Assembly (NCBI GenBank): GCA_030440445.1
Contig: CP098528.1
Coordinates: forward strand, 1,178,001-1,242,000
Length of the DNA: 64,000 nt
From: Halomonas sp. KG2
GTDB lineage: Bacteria; Pseudomonadota; Gammaproteobacteria; Pseudomonadales; Halomonadaceae
Reading direction: 5' to 3'
Of the stretch, positions 9,156 to 18,143 are shown in pieces (the first letter of the stretch is position 1; the number at the start of each line of letters is the position of its first letter). The translations under genes were made by a program, and so were the position numbers. The notes under the pieces were generated by a model. It was not told where the DNA came from. It saw only the letters and a program-made list of their open reading frames with translations, and did no database searches.

Positions 9156-10946
9156 ATGAATTATTATGCCGCGCCGGTACGCGATTTACGTTTTGTACTC
9201 GAAGAGCTACTCGCGCACCGCTCGCTTGCACTGCCTGGCTTCGAAGAAGCCACGCCCGACTTGGTCGAGGCGGTGCTGGAAGAGGCAGCAAAGCTTGCAG
9301 GCGATGTGTGGGGGCCGCTAAATAGTGTCGGTGATCGACAAGGTGCTAAGCGCCACACCGATGGCAGTGTCACCACCTCAGAGGGTTTCGCAGCGGCCTA
9401 TCAGGCGTATGTAGAAGGCGGCTGGAACGGCATTGGTGTTTCGGAAGCGTTAGGCGGACAAAACTTACCTGAGGTGGTCGCCAGCGCTGTTCAAGAAATG
9501 CTTCACGGTGCCAATATGGCCTTGGGTCTTTGCCCTATGTTGACGGCAGGCGCGATCGAAGCGCTGGCGCATCATGGTAGTGAAACGCTAAAAACGACCT
9601 ATCTCCCCAAGCTCGTTGAAGGTACCTGGACAGGTACCATGAACCTGACGGAGCCTCAGGCAGGCTCCGACCTGTCTAAAGTACGTACCAAAGCCATCCC
9701 TGAAGGCGACCATTACCGCATTAGCGGCCAAAAAATCTATATCACCTGGGGCGAACACGACGCCGCCGAAAATATCATTCACCTTGTGCTGGCGCGAAAA
9801 CCCGATGCGCCCGAAGGCAACAAAGGCATTTCGCTGTTCCTAGTGCCGAAGTTCCTGGTTAACGCAGACGGCTCGTTGGGCGAGCGCAACGACGTCACCT
9901 GTGCCTCTATCGAGCATAAGCTGGGCATTCATGGTTCGCCTACCTGCACCTTAAGCTTTGGCGAAAACGACGGCGCTATTGGGTATCTGGTGGGTGAAGA
10001 GGGACGTGGTCTTAACCACATGTTCACCATGATGAACGAAGCGCGCCACAAAGTGGGTATTCAAGGTATCGGGGTGGCTGAGCGTGCCTGCCAGCATGCG
10101 TTTGCTTACGCCTTGGATCGCACTCAGGGGAGAGCGCCTAAATCTCGTGGTGGTAACGAATGCTCGATCAGCGACCACTTAGATGTGCGCCGGATGCTGC
10201 TCTCAATGCGCGCCCGCACCGATGCCCTTCGTGCTCTGGCGCTTTACTGCGCTGGCCAGCTTGACCTTGCCCGACACAGTGAAAGCGACAGCGAGCGCCA
10301 AGCTGCTCAGGCGTGCGCCGATGTGCTGATCCCTATCGTCAAAAGCTTTTCGACCGACCAAGCCGTGGATATCGCCTCAATGGGTATTCAGGTACATGGC
10401 GGCATGGGTTATGTGGAAGAAACGGGTGCCGCCCAGCTGCTTCGGGATGCACGCATCGCGCCTATTTATGAAGGCACGAATGGCATCCAGGCCCTCGATT
10501 TGGCGGGGCGTAAGTTACAGCGTGATGGTGGAGCCGCGCTATCTGCGTTAATTGATGAAGTGCAAAAAACCGCTGAGACAATGCGCTCAGAGCCTAACCT
10601 TGCAGTTATGGGCAGTGCGCTGGCGGTCGGTGCCGATGATCTGCGTGCCGCCATGCAGCTTGTGCTTGAGCAAGGCAGTGACCCGCAAACTGGCCCAGAT
10701 GCAGTGCAGGCTTATGCAACGCCGTTGCTCAACCTAGCTGGCCATGTGCTATGTGCTTGGCAAATGGGCAACGCCGCACTTCACGCGACCAGAGCGCTGC
10801 AAAAAGGCAGCGATGAGCCGTTTTATCGCGTCAAGTTGTCCAGCGCCAACTTTGTTATCACCCAGTGGCTGCCTGCTGGCCGCGCGCAACGCGCGGTTAT
10901 CGAAGCGGGTATGCAGTGCCTGAGTGATTTCGAATTAACACCATAA
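9156..10946 (+). CDS. Acyl-CoA dehydrogenase, long (DmdC-like) type
   Basis: 596 residues, the length of the FadE-like group that includes DmdC (3-methylmercaptopropionyl-CoA dehydrogenase) rather than the 380-residue short type. An N-terminal helical extension is followed by the acyl-CoA dehydrogenase core with MNLTEPQAGSDL (FAD/substrate loop) and QKIYITWGEHD, then the C-terminal helical domain. The catalytic base is expected to be Glu439 in IAPIYEGTNGIQ. It oxidises an acyl-CoA to the 2-enoyl-CoA with an ETF as electron acceptor. GAGG lies ahead of the ATG. It opens a cluster with an acyl-CoA ligase, hydroxyacyl-CoA dehydrogenase and crotonase, so a short- or branched-chain acyl-CoA substrate is likely. 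Confidence 0.88.
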   Translation: MNYYAAPVRDLRFVLEELLAHRSLALPGFEEATPDLVEAVLEEAAKLAGDVWGPLNSVGDRQGAKRHTDGSVTTSEGFAAAYQAYVEGGWNGIGVSEALGGQNLPEVVASAVQEMLHGANMALGLCPMLTAGAIEALAHHGSETLKTTYLPKLVEGTWTGTMNLTEPQAGSDLSKVRTKAIPEGDHYRISGQKIYITWGEHDAAENIIHLVLARKPDAPEGNKGISLFLVPKFLVNADGSLGERNDVTCASIEHKLGIHGSPTCTLSFGENDGAIGYLVGEEGRGLNHMFTMMNEARHKVGIQGIGVAERACQHAFAYALDRTQGRAPKSRGGNECSISDHLDVRRMLLSMRARTDALRALALYCAGQLDLARHSESDSERQAAQACADVLIPIVKSFSTDQAVDIASMGIQVHGGMGYVEETGAAQLLRDARIAPIYEGTNGIQALDLAGRKLQRDGGAALSALIDEVQKTAETMRSEPNLAVMGSALAVGADDLRAAMQLVLEQGSDPQTGPDAVQAYATPLLNLAGHVLCAWQMGNAALHATRALQKGSDEPFYRVKLSSANFVITQWLPAGRAQRAVIEAGMQCLSDFELTP

Positions 10947-10982
10947 ACCACCGACAAGCTTAAGTGCTTTAACCACTTATTT

Positions 10983-11005
10983 CCGCCGGCCCATTGGGTC
11001 GGCGG
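10983..11005 (+). terminator. GC-rich stem-loop after the acyl-CoA dehydrogenase gene
   Basis: CCGCCGGCCC (10983-10992) pairs with GGGTCGGCGG (10996-11005) with one G-T wobble and an ATT loop. It lies 36 bases after the stop codon. There is no T-run behind it, so it may be a weak terminator or an RNA-stabilising hairpin rather than a full intrinsic terminator. Confidence 0.5.
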
Positions 11006-11145
11006 CTTACGTTAAGACGCAATGAAACGGTCGTTTTAAAACGTATCGTTGTGCTTAACCGCGCCAGTGCGCCTGTGCGTATTGTTGCGCTGACTCTTTT
11101 TCCCGGTTCACAACAACATTAATGACTCAAACCAAGGAGTACTTC

Positions 11146-12519
11146 ATGCAACTTAAGCACCGCCAGCACGGCGAAGAGCAGCCATATTGGCCCTTAGGGC
11201 CGTTTAAAGTGCGGCTCCCCTTTGTCCATTATCGCTGGGAAATGGCGGAGATGATTCAAGGACTCATCATGTTTGTGGTTAGTCTGGCGATGATTCCACT
11301 TTTAGAGCAGTACCTTGGTTTACCTTATGATGTTGCCTTGGCTTATGTGGTGGTGTGCGGCGTCGGCTTTATGCTCCCTGCGCTGTTAGGCGTGCCAATG
11401 GTGCCTGGTTGGATTACGCCTGCGGTGCCGGTGGTGTTAGCCTTCCTAGGAGATTTTGAGTCAGGCCCAGAGGCTATTCAGGCGCTGTTTGCACTTCAAT
11501 TCTTGGTCTTTCTGATTTTCTTAATTTTAGGCGTCACTGGGCTGGGCCGTAAGCTGGTTCACTTGGTGCCTAACTCCCTCCAGGCAGGCATTATTATTGG
11601 TGCCGGTATTGCGGCTATTACTGGTGAAATACAGCAGGGCGGGCGCTTAGCTGAGACCCCGGTGTCACTGATCGCTGGTATGTTAATTGCCATATTTATG
11701 CTTTTTTCAGTGGCCTTTAAGCGCTGGGTAGAAGAACACGCGATCATGCGCAAAATTGCCAACTACGGCATGGTGCCAGGCATGATTATTGCGATCCTGG
11801 TGGCTTGGGCGATTGGTGAGTACCCGCGCCCTACTATTGAGTGGGGGATTACCCAGCCGAACTTCACCGAGATGTGGAACTACCTACCCTTTACGGTCGG
11901 CTTTCCTGGCGCTGATGTCTTTATGCTGGCCATACCCACCGCGGTGATCGCCTACGTCATCGCGTTCGGCGATATTGTCGTCGGGCGGACGTTGATGTCC
12001 CGTGTTGACCATATTCGTAGCGATGAAAAAATCGACTACAGCACGGATCGCATCCACCACGTCACCGCTATTCGTAACGGCATGCACGCTTTCTTTGCTC
12101 CCTATCCTGGTTTGGCGGGCCCGATCTGGACGGCCGTTACGGCCACCATGGCCGAGCGTTATAAAAATGGCCGCCATGCGATGGAATCGATTTATAGCGG
12201 CGGTGGCACTTTCTGGATTACCGGCTTTATTGCGCTGTTCACCCTGCCATTGGTCAGCATGTTTCAGCCGGTGTTGCCCATTGCGCTCTCGCTTACACTG
12301 CTGCTGACTGGCTATATTTGCTTAATGGTGGGTATTGAACAGACTAAAACCACTGCTGAGCGTGGCGTTGCAGGCACGATGGCCGTCGTTCTGGCGGTAT
12401 ATGGTGCAGGGTGGGGGTTAGCCGCCGGAGTCGTACTGTACGTGTTAGTGCAAAAAACAAATATGTTCGGGCGTGAGCCTTCGGCTACCCAAGACGCGGA
12501 AGAGCAAGATCAGCGCTAA
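11146..12519 (+). CDS. Multi-spanning permease, possibly NCS2/SLC26-like
   Basis: 457 residues from the ATG at 11146, which has AAGGAG six bases ahead (11134-11139); an upstream in-frame ATG at 11122 has no such site. There are about twelve to fourteen hydrophobic helices. Segments such as VPMVPGWITPAVPVVLAF, AFGDIVVGRTL and a second-half PYPGLAGPIWTAVTATMAERY recall the two-repeat fold of xanthine/uracil and sulfate permeases, but no family signature is decisive. It sits between the acyl-CoA dehydrogenase and the acyl-CoA ligase genes, so it may bring in the organic acid that the ligase activates. This role is an inference from position only. Confidence 0.7.
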   Translation: MQLKHRQHGEEQPYWPLGPFKVRLPFVHYRWEMAEMIQGLIMFVVSLAMIPLLEQYLGLPYDVALAYVVVCGVGFMLPALLGVPMVPGWITPAVPVVLAFLGDFESGPEAIQALFALQFLVFLIFLILGVTGLGRKLVHLVPNSLQAGIIIGAGIAAITGEIQQGGRLAETPVSLIAGMLIAIFMLFSVAFKRWVEEHAIMRKIANYGMVPGMIIAILVAWAIGEYPRPTIEWGITQPNFTEMWNYLPFTVGFPGADVFMLAIPTAVIAYVIAFGDIVVGRTLMSRVDHIRSDEKIDYSTDRIHHVTAIRNGMHAFFAPYPGLAGPIWTAVTATMAERYKNGRHAMESIYSGGGTFWITGFIALFTLPLVSMFQPVLPIALSLTLLLTGYICLMVGIEQTKTTAERGVAGTMAVVLAVYGAGWGLAAGVVLYVLVQKTNMFGREPSATQDAEEQDQR

Positions 12520-12565
12520 CGATAAAGATGACCAACACCAAAACGATCAACATAAAAGGTGATTT

Positions 12566-14197
12566 ATGAACGCATCCATTTTTGAGCAGGGCATGCCGCC
12601 CACCGTTGCTAATCATGTACCGCTCTCTCCGTTGACGTTTATTGAGCGTTCGGCGGCGGTGTATCCCGATTACCCGGCGGTGGTGCATGGCACAACACGC
12701 CGCACCTGGGCAGAAACCTGGACCCGCTGTCGCCAATTGGCGTCGGCGCTTGAAAAACGCGGCCTTCAGCCCGGCCAAACGGTAGCGGCGATGTTGCCTA
12801 ACATTCCGGCGATGTTTGAAGCCCATTTTGGGGTGCCTCTAGCTGGCTGCGTGCTCAATACCTTGAATATTCGCCTGGATGCCGAAGCAATCAGCTACAT
12901 GCTGGCCCATGGTGAAGCGAAAGCCGTTCTTGTTGACCCTGAATTTGCACAGGTCATCAACGAAGCCGTTGCCTTATTAGACGATAAACCGCTGATTATT
13001 GACGTTTTCGATCTAGAGTTTTTAGGCGAAACTCAAGGCATCGGTGAGGTTGAGTACGAAGCATTGCTCGCTGAAGGTGATGCTGACTATGTCTACAAAC
13101 TGCCTGAAAATGAGTGGCAAGCGATTTCACTGAACTACACCTCGGGCACCACGGGCAAGCCCAAAGGGGTGGTTTACCATCACCGTGGCGCCTACCTAAA
13201 CGCGGTCAGCAATATCTTAGAGTGGGCCATGCCGCATCATCCGGTCTACCTCTGGACCCTGCCGATGTTCCACTGTAACGGCTGGTGTTTCCCCTGGACA
13301 ATTGCCGCCAACGCCGGTGTTAGCGTGTGCCTGCGCAAAGTTGATCCAAAGCGGATCAACGACCTGATTGTGGATGAGAAGGTCACGCACTTCAGCGGTG
13401 CGCCGATTATACTGAACGGCCTTGTCAACCTGCCTGCTGATCAGAAGCGTGAATTTGATCATCCCGTTAAAGTGACCACTGCCGGTGCCGCGCCGCCTGC
13501 ATCAGTGATTGCTGGTGTAGAGAAACTCGGTATTGAAGTGACCCATGTGTATGGGTTAACCGAGGTTTATGGCCCGGTGACGGTGTGCGCTTGGCGTGAA
13601 TCGTGGAATGAGTTGCCGTTGGAAGCCCGTGCCAAAATCAAGGCGCGCCAAGGGGTGCGTTACCACATGCTTGAAGCGCTTTGCGTCGCCGATCCGTTGA
13701 CCCTTGAGCCCGTCGCGAAAGATGGTGAAACCATCGGTGAAATTTTGATGCGCGGCAACAACGTAATGAAGGGCTATCTGAAGAATGCCGAAGCCACTGA
13801 GAAAGCCTTAGAAGGAGGGTGGTATCACACCGGCGATCTCGCAGTTTGGCACGCGGATGGCTACATCGAAATTAAAGACCGCTCTAAAGACATTATCATT
13901 TCTGGCGGTGAGAATATCTCCACTATCGAAGTAGAAGATGCCATTTATAGCCACCCAGCGGTAGAGGAAGCCGCCGTTGTGGCCAAGCCCGATGAAAAGT
14001 GGGGCGAGACTCCATGCGCGTTTGTTAAATTAAAAATCGGTTATGGTGAAATTACCGAAGCCGACATTATTGCTCATTGTCGAGAGCACTTAGCGAACTT
14101 CAAAGTACCGAAGACCATCATTTTTAGCGAACTGCCAAAAACGTCAACGGGCAAAATTCAAAAATTTGTTTTGCGCGAAGAAGCGAAACAGAAATGA
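12566..14197 (+). CDS. AMP-forming acyl-CoA synthetase (DmdB / short-chain acyl ligase type)
   Basis: 543 residues. The N-terminal ANHVPLSPLTFIERSAAVYP is typical of the group holding bacterial DmdB (methylmercaptopropionate-CoA ligase) and the plant AAE/BZO1 short-chain ligases. The P-loop YTSGTTGKPKG is at about 190-200, the adenylate motif YGLTEVYGP and the hinge YHTGDLAVWHADGYIEIKDRSKD follow, and the A10 lysine lies in PKTSTGKIQKF near the C-terminus. It converts a carboxylic acid, ATP and CoA into the acyl-CoA and AMP. An AAAGGTG site precedes the ATG. The adjacent dehydrogenase, crotonase and hydroxyacyl-CoA dehydrogenase would process the product. Chain length is not determined from sequence. 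Confidence 0.88.
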   Translation: MNASIFEQGMPPTVANHVPLSPLTFIERSAAVYPDYPAVVHGTTRRTWAETWTRCRQLASALEKRGLQPGQTVAAMLPNIPAMFEAHFGVPLAGCVLNTLNIRLDAEAISYMLAHGEAKAVLVDPEFAQVINEAVALLDDKPLIIDVFDLEFLGETQGIGEVEYEALLAEGDADYVYKLPENEWQAISLNYTSGTTGKPKGVVYHHRGAYLNAVSNILEWAMPHHPVYLWTLPMFHCNGWCFPWTIAANAGVSVCLRKVDPKRINDLIVDEKVTHFSGAPIILNGLVNLPADQKREFDHPVKVTTAGAAPPASVIAGVEKLGIEVTHVYGLTEVYGPVTVCAWRESWNELPLEARAKIKARQGVRYHMLEALCVADPLTLEPVAKDGETIGEILMRGNNVMKGYLKNAEATEKALEGGWYHTGDLAVWHADGYIEIKDRSKDIIISGGENISTIEVEDAIYSHPAVEEAAVVAKPDEKWGETPCAFVKLKIGYGEITEADIIAHCREHLANFKVPKTIIFSELPKTSTGKIQKFVLREEAKQK

Positions 14198-14215
14198 TTC
14201 AGGGGATACAGAACG

Positions 14216-15064
14216 ATGAGTGAACAACCAATCGGTGTAGTGGGAGCAGGCACCATGGGGCAGGGGATCGCTCAGGTCGTCGCTGCCAGTGGTTTTACGG
14301 TTCGTCTCTTTGATGTTGCCGATGAGCAGCTTACCCGCGCCCAAGCCAATATTGATAAAGGCCTTGGCAAGCTGGTCGCAAAAGAAAAAATGAGTGAGCC
14401 AGCTAAGCAGGAAGCGCTGGCGCGGCTTTCCACGACCACTGATCTCGAAGCATTGAGTGACTGCGGTATTATTATTGAAGCCGCACCAGAACAACCCGCG
14501 CTGAAAGAAAAGCTGTTTCGTGATCTGAGTCATTTAAGCAGCGATGCTATTCTTGCCTCTAACACTTCGTCACTCTCGCTAACGCGGTTGGCCGCTGTGT
14601 GTGAGCGACCCGAGCGGGTAGTAGGCATGCACTTTTTCAACCCCGTGCCGGTGCTCAAGTTAGTGGAAGTGATTCGTGCCGAGCAGACCTCTGACACCAC
14701 CGTTGAGCGCATAGAAGCGTTGGCAAAGGCGCTGGGTAAAACAGCGGTACCGATTGGTGATTCGCCAGGCTTTGCGGTTAATCGCTTGTTGGTGCCGATG
14801 ATTAACGAAGCCGCTTTTATTGTTCAAGAAGGAACCGCAACGCCAGAGGCCATCGATGAAGCGATGAAGCTTGGCGCTGCCCATCCAATGGGGCCGTTGG
14901 CGCTGGCGGATTTGATTGGCCTTGATGTTTGTCTGGCGATCATGAACGTGTTGCAGGAAGGCTTTGGTGATCCTAAATATCGCCCCTGCCCGCTGCTAAA
15001 GCGCATGGTAGATGCGGGGTATCTGGGACGTAAGAGCGGTCGCGGATTTCATATATACGAGTGA
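14216..15064 (+). CDS. 3-hydroxyacyl-CoA (3-hydroxybutyryl-CoA) dehydrogenase
   Basis: 282 residues, the usual length of single-domain-pair 3-hydroxybutyryl-CoA dehydrogenases (Hbd/PaaH). The NAD-binding loop GAGTMG is at 10-15. SNTSSLSLTRLA and the catalytic region MHFFNPVPVLKLVEV carry the His of the His-Glu pair. The C-terminal dimerisation domain has GFAVNRLLVPMINEA and AHPMGPLALADLIGLDVCL, and the protein ends with KSGRGFHIYE. It oxidises a 3-hydroxyacyl-CoA to the 3-ketoacyl-CoA with NAD. It starts 18 bases after the ligase stop, so the two are very likely co-transcribed, and it is followed by a strong hairpin. Confidence 0.93.
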   Translation: MSEQPIGVVGAGTMGQGIAQVVAASGFTVRLFDVADEQLTRAQANIDKGLGKLVAKEKMSEPAKQEALARLSTTTDLEALSDCGIIIEAAPEQPALKEKLFRDLSHLSSDAILASNTSSLSLTRLAAVCERPERVVGMHFFNPVPVLKLVEVIRAEQTSDTTVERIEALAKALGKTAVPIGDSPGFAVNRLLVPMINEAAFIVQEGTATPEAIDEAMKLGAAHPMGPLALADLIGLDVCLAIMNVLQEGFGDPKYRPCPLLKRMVDAGYLGRKSGRGFHIYE

Positions 15065-15113
15065 GCACGCGTAAGCGCATCAGGTCAGTCAAGCGCGACA
15101 AAAGAAGTGATTG

Positions 15114-15150
15114 CCTACCAACCAAGCGTTCGCTAGGGTTGGTAGGTGTT
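15114..15150 (+). terminator. Stem-loop terminator after hydroxyacyl-CoA dehydrogenase
   Basis: CCTACCAACC (15114-15123) pairs perfectly with GGTTGGTAGG (15137-15146), and an inner AGCG/CGCT stem (15125-15128 with 15131-15134) extends it around a TT loop. A short T-rich stretch follows. It separates the ligase/dehydrogenase unit from the crotonase gene. Confidence 0.6.
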
Positions 15151-15185
15151 CACTTTAAATGCGTAATAACAATTAAGGAGCCTGT

Positions 15186-15959
15186 ATGAGCGATGCAGTG
15201 ATTGAAAAAGTTGATAACGACGGTGTGGTACGCCTAACGATTAATCGCCCTAAGGCATTGAATGCACTGAATAGTGATGTGCTGAGTGCCTTAGAAGCTT
15301 ATCTTGTGGAGCTTGAAACGCATCCACGTTTACGCGCTGTCATCATTACCGGTGCTGGTGAAAAGTCGTTTGTTGCCGGTGCTGATATCACCGAAATGCG
15401 CGATAAAACGCCAGAAGAAGCGCGTGCTTTTGCTACCCAGGCACTGCGTACTATTAAGCGCTTAGAAACGTTGCCCGTGCCGGTGGTCGCGCTAGTGAAC
15501 GGGTTTTGCCTTGGCGGCGGCTGCGAATTGGCGTTGGCCTGCGACTGGGCGGTAGCTAGCGACAACGCTGTCTTTGGCCAGCCAGAAGTGTTGCTAGGTG
15601 TGATTCCTGGCTTTGGTGGCACCCAGCGTTTGCCGCGCCGTGTTGGCCCCGCGATGGCGATTGATCTAGTAACTACTGGCCGCAAAATCGATGCTCAGGA
15701 GGCGCTGCGCATTGGGCTAGTCAACCGAGTCATGCCCCAAGCTGAGCTTGAAAGCTATGTAGAAGAGCTCACCAAGCAACTTAAAGGCAACGGCCCGCTG
15801 TCAGTACGCGGCGCGAAGCAAGCCGTTCACGATGGGTTAGATCAAGACCTTGATAGCGCTTTGGCGCTGGAAACCAGCCTGTTTGCGCTCTGTTTTGCCG
15901 GCGAAGAGCAGAAAGAGGGCATGGGCGCTTTCGTTGAGAAGCGTAAACCCAACTTCTAA
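15186..15959 (+). CDS. Enoyl-CoA hydratase (crotonase family)
   Basis: 257 residues, typical for short-chain enoyl-CoA hydratases. VAGADITEM gives the first oxyanion-hole element and [15 protein letters not shown] the second. The two catalytic glutamates are expected in the CELALACD and [19 protein letters not shown] segments, both of which are present. The protein ends in the common EKRKPNF. It hydrates the 2-enoyl-CoA made by the acyl-CoA dehydrogenase. An AAGGAG site (15175-15180) precedes the ATG. The gene has its own terminator, into which the group II intron has inserted. Confidence 0.93.
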   Translation: MSDAVIEKVDNDGVVRLTINRPKALNALNSDVLSALEAYLVELETHPRLRAVIITGAGEKSFVAGADITEMRDKTPEEARAFATQALRTIKRLETLPVPVVALVNGFCLGGGCELALACDWAVASDNAVFGQPEVLLGVIPGFGGTQRLPRRVGPAMAIDLVTTGRKIDAQEALRIGLVNRVMPQAELESYVEELTKQLKGNGPLSVRGAKQAVHDGLDQDLDSALALETSLFALCFAGEEQKEGMGAFVEKRKPNF

Positions 15960-15988
15960 GCGTTCACTCATTCAATTTTACTTCTTTA

Positions 15989-16017
15989 GGGGGTGGCGCT
16001 TGCGCTACCCCCGTTTT
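15989..16017 (+). terminator. Intrinsic terminator of the crotonase gene, interrupted by the intron
   Basis: GGGGGTGGCGC (15989-15999) pairs with GCGCTACCCCC (16002-16012) with one wobble, followed by GTTTT (16013-16017). The T-tract is cut short at 16017, where the group II intron begins. It lies 29 bases after the crotonase stop codon. Confidence 0.85.
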
Positions 16018-16746
16018 GTTTGCCCGGCGAAGCCGGCAACCCCGGACACCTGAAAGAAGGTGTCGTCACCCCGACTGAGGGGAAGACAACCCGACTGGCA
16101 AGGGCGCCACTGGCCAACGGTGGGGTCTGAAGGAAGCCATAGGGTGTTAACGGTACACAACGCAAGTGAACCTGCTTCGGCAGCACAGGTGGGTAAGCGT
16201 GCAAAATAGCGCGACGCCCGATACTCAGTCAGGCCTGTGCTGTGTTTGAGGGTGGCATCGTTAACAGGGAGCCGGTGCAGTAACCGGGGAAGCCTGGCAC
16301 CGTATCCAGTTTGTCTGGAAGGCACGCGTCAAGGTGAAAGCCAAGAGCGGGTCGGGTGTGAGGTGGCAGATGATGCCGTAGTAGTGAGGAAGTTCCGGCC
16401 TGTGAAGCCTGGTAACAGCGTGGAGGATAAAACCGGATCGACCGCTGGCGGAGGTTCAGTGGACTGGGCAAGGCCAAAAGCCTTGGTCGGATGCGAAGGG
16501 CGGAAGTCATTAATGAGAACGACGGATATTGATCCGAAGGTGGACGCTGCGTTCACAAGCTGTCCGACGGGGCAGGGAAGTGGGTCGAAGTGCGGTGGGA
16601 ACACAGTGGCTTCGTCCTTCTCTGAACGAGGGAGTAGAACGACACCGTGGCGGCAGATTGCCAAGCGCTAGTACCCGGACGGGTCGTTTGAAACAGACCA
16701 GTAGCCAGACCGACGATCGGAGCCGTCATCACAGAGATGAGCAGGC

Positions 16747-18024
16747 ATGAGGAAATACTACAGTCTTTACGGGCAGTTGCTGTCAAAGCAGCGCCTGTAT
16801 GAAGCCTTCAGACACGTCAAGCGCAACAAAGGTGCGGCCGGAATCGATGGGCAGAGCCTGAGTGCGTTCGAGGTGAATCTGGAGGTGGAGCTGTCGTGTC
16901 TGCTCCTCGAACTGAAGGAAAAGCGCTATCGAGCGCAGCCTGTCAGGCGCGTTGCCATCGCCAAGGATGACGGCGGTGAACGTCTGTTGGGTATTCCCAC
17001 GGTTCGAGACCGGGTTGTGCAACAGGCATTACGCAGTATCATCGAACCGCTCTTCGAACCGGACTTTCATCCCTCGAGCTACGGGTATCGTCCGGGACGC
17101 AGTGGCCACCATGCCATTGGCAAGGCGGAGCTGTTCGTGCGCCGCTACCGGCGTGAATGGGTAGTGGATATGGACTTGTCGAAATGCTTCGACACGTTAA
17201 ACCACGACCTGATCATCCGCCAGTTCCGCCAACGGATCACGGACGGCAGTGTGTTGTCGCTGCTGCGCCAGTGCCTGGAAAGCGGCGTGATGGTGGGGCA
17301 CCACCTTGAAGAGACGGCGCTGGGCAGCCCCCAGGGCGGCGTGATCAGTCCGCTGATCGCCAACGTCTACCTGGACGCCTTCGACCAGTTCATGAAGGCA
17401 CGGGGTCATCGAATCGTCCGCTACGCGGACGATATCCTGATCCTGTGCAGCTCACGGGCTGGAGCGGAGAACGCGTTGAGGGCAGCCCACTGTTATCTGG
17501 AAGGTGAGCTGAAGCTGACAGTCAATGCCACCAAGACCCACATCGCGCACAGCGACGAGGGGATCAAGTTCCTGGGGGTGGTGATCCACACCAAGTACAC
17601 CCGCATCCAGGAAAAGAAGGTGGTGAAACTTAAGCAGAAGGTGAAAGCGTTGACGAAGCGCAATCGAGGTGCAGGGCTTGCGGTGATCATCCGCGAACTG
17701 AATCCTGTACTCCGTGGCTTCGCCAATTACTTCCGGGTAGCGAACTGCGCACGGGTGTTGAAACAGGTGATGAGCTGGGTCAGGCGGCGTCTCCGCTGCG
17801 TCCAGCTCAAGCAGTGGAAGAAGCCGAGTCGGCTGCATCGAAGGCTGAAACAGTTGGGCTACCGCCCGCCGTTTAAGTACATCAAGATGCAAAGCTGGCG
17901 TAACGCGGCGTCACCGCTGGCCCATCTGGCGATCCCCAGCGCCTACTTGCATGACGATCTGAAGTTGATGGACTTAACGAAGATCAAAACGGGCATCACT
18001 GTCCCCGAGTTCGGGGTAAGTTAA
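16747..18024 (+). CDS. ltrA: Group II intron reverse transcriptase/maturase
   Basis: 425 residues. RT motifs in order: RNKGAAGIDG (27-36), PVRRVAIAKDDGGERLLGIPTVRDRVVQ (domain 2), VVDMDLSKCFD with the first catalytic Asp at 141, SPQGGVISPLIANVYLD at 194-210, and the active-site YADD at 226-229, then KFLGVVI-type thumb sequence. The maturase X domain follows (RGFANYFRVANC, RRRLRCVQLKQWKKPSRLHRRLKQLGY). There is no HNH endonuclease at the C-terminus, as in class C proteins. The ORF looks undamaged. The ATG is the first in the frame; no strong ribosome binding site is seen, as is common for intron ORFs. Confidence 0.93.
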   Translation: MRKYYSLYGQLLSKQRLYEAFRHVKRNKGAAGIDGQSLSAFEVNLEVELSCLLLELKEKRYRAQPVRRVAIAKDDGGERLLGIPTVRDRVVQQALRSIIEPLFEPDFHPSSYGYRPGRSGHHAIGKAELFVRRYRREWVVDMDLSKCFDTLNHDLIIRQFRQRITDGSVLSLLRQCLESGVMVGHHLEETALGSPQGGVISPLIANVYLDAFDQFMKARGHRIVRYADDILILCSSRAGAENALRAAHCYLEGELKLTVNATKTHIAHSDEGIKFLGVVIHTKYTRIQEKKVVKLKQKVKALTKRNRGAGLAVIIRELNPVLRGFANYFRVANCARVLKQVMSWVRRRLRCVQLKQWKKPSRLHRRLKQLGYRPPFKYIKMQSWRNAASPLAHLAIPSAYLHDDLKLMDLTKIKTGITVPEFGVS

Positions 18025-18030
18025 TGGCAT

Positions 18031-18061
18031 GAGCCGTATACGAGGCCCGTATGTACGGTTC
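18031..18061 (+). ncRNA. Group II intron domain V
   Basis: The 31-base hairpin begins GAGCCGTATACG and ends TGTACGGTTC, with an AGC catalytic triad at positions 2-4 and a bulge on the 3' side. It matches the domain V form of class C introns closely. Domain VI follows immediately. Confidence 0.88.
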
Positions 18062-18143
18062 TGTGAGAGGGATGAGGCGGTAACGCCTCACCCTACTCGA
18101 TATTCTCAGGCTTACTATCTTAACTCTCTATGGAGTTGCCACG

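Larger units (their letters stand above)
16018..18101 (+). mobile_element. Group II intron (class C-like), full length
   Basis: The 5' end GTTTGCCCGGC resembles the start of class IIC introns such as that of Oceanobacillus iheyensis (GTGTGCCCGGC). The ribozyme part (16018-16746) carries further IIC-like pieces such as TCTGAAGGAAGC (about 16127-16138). The maturase ORF fills domain IV. Domain V is at 18031-18061 and domain VI, with a GAGGCG-GTAA-CGCCTC hairpin and CTACTCGAT 3' end, runs to about 18101. It lies directly behind an intrinsic terminator and in the same orientation, which is the known target preference of class C introns. Both ends look intact, so splicing and mobility are plausible. 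The boundaries are inferred by similarity and could be off by a base or two. Confidence 0.85.

Noticed and set aside
9053..9325. 90-codon open frame overlapping the start of the acyl-CoA dehydrogenase gene
   Set aside because: Its second half is a shifted reading of the dehydrogenase and its composition is Arg/Ala-rich, as in shadow frames.
16237..16671. 144-codon open frame and several opposite-strand frames ahead of the intron RT
   Set aside because: They lie in the ribozyme part of the group II intron, have no ribosome binding site and no protein-like composition; the RNA structure explains the lack of stops.
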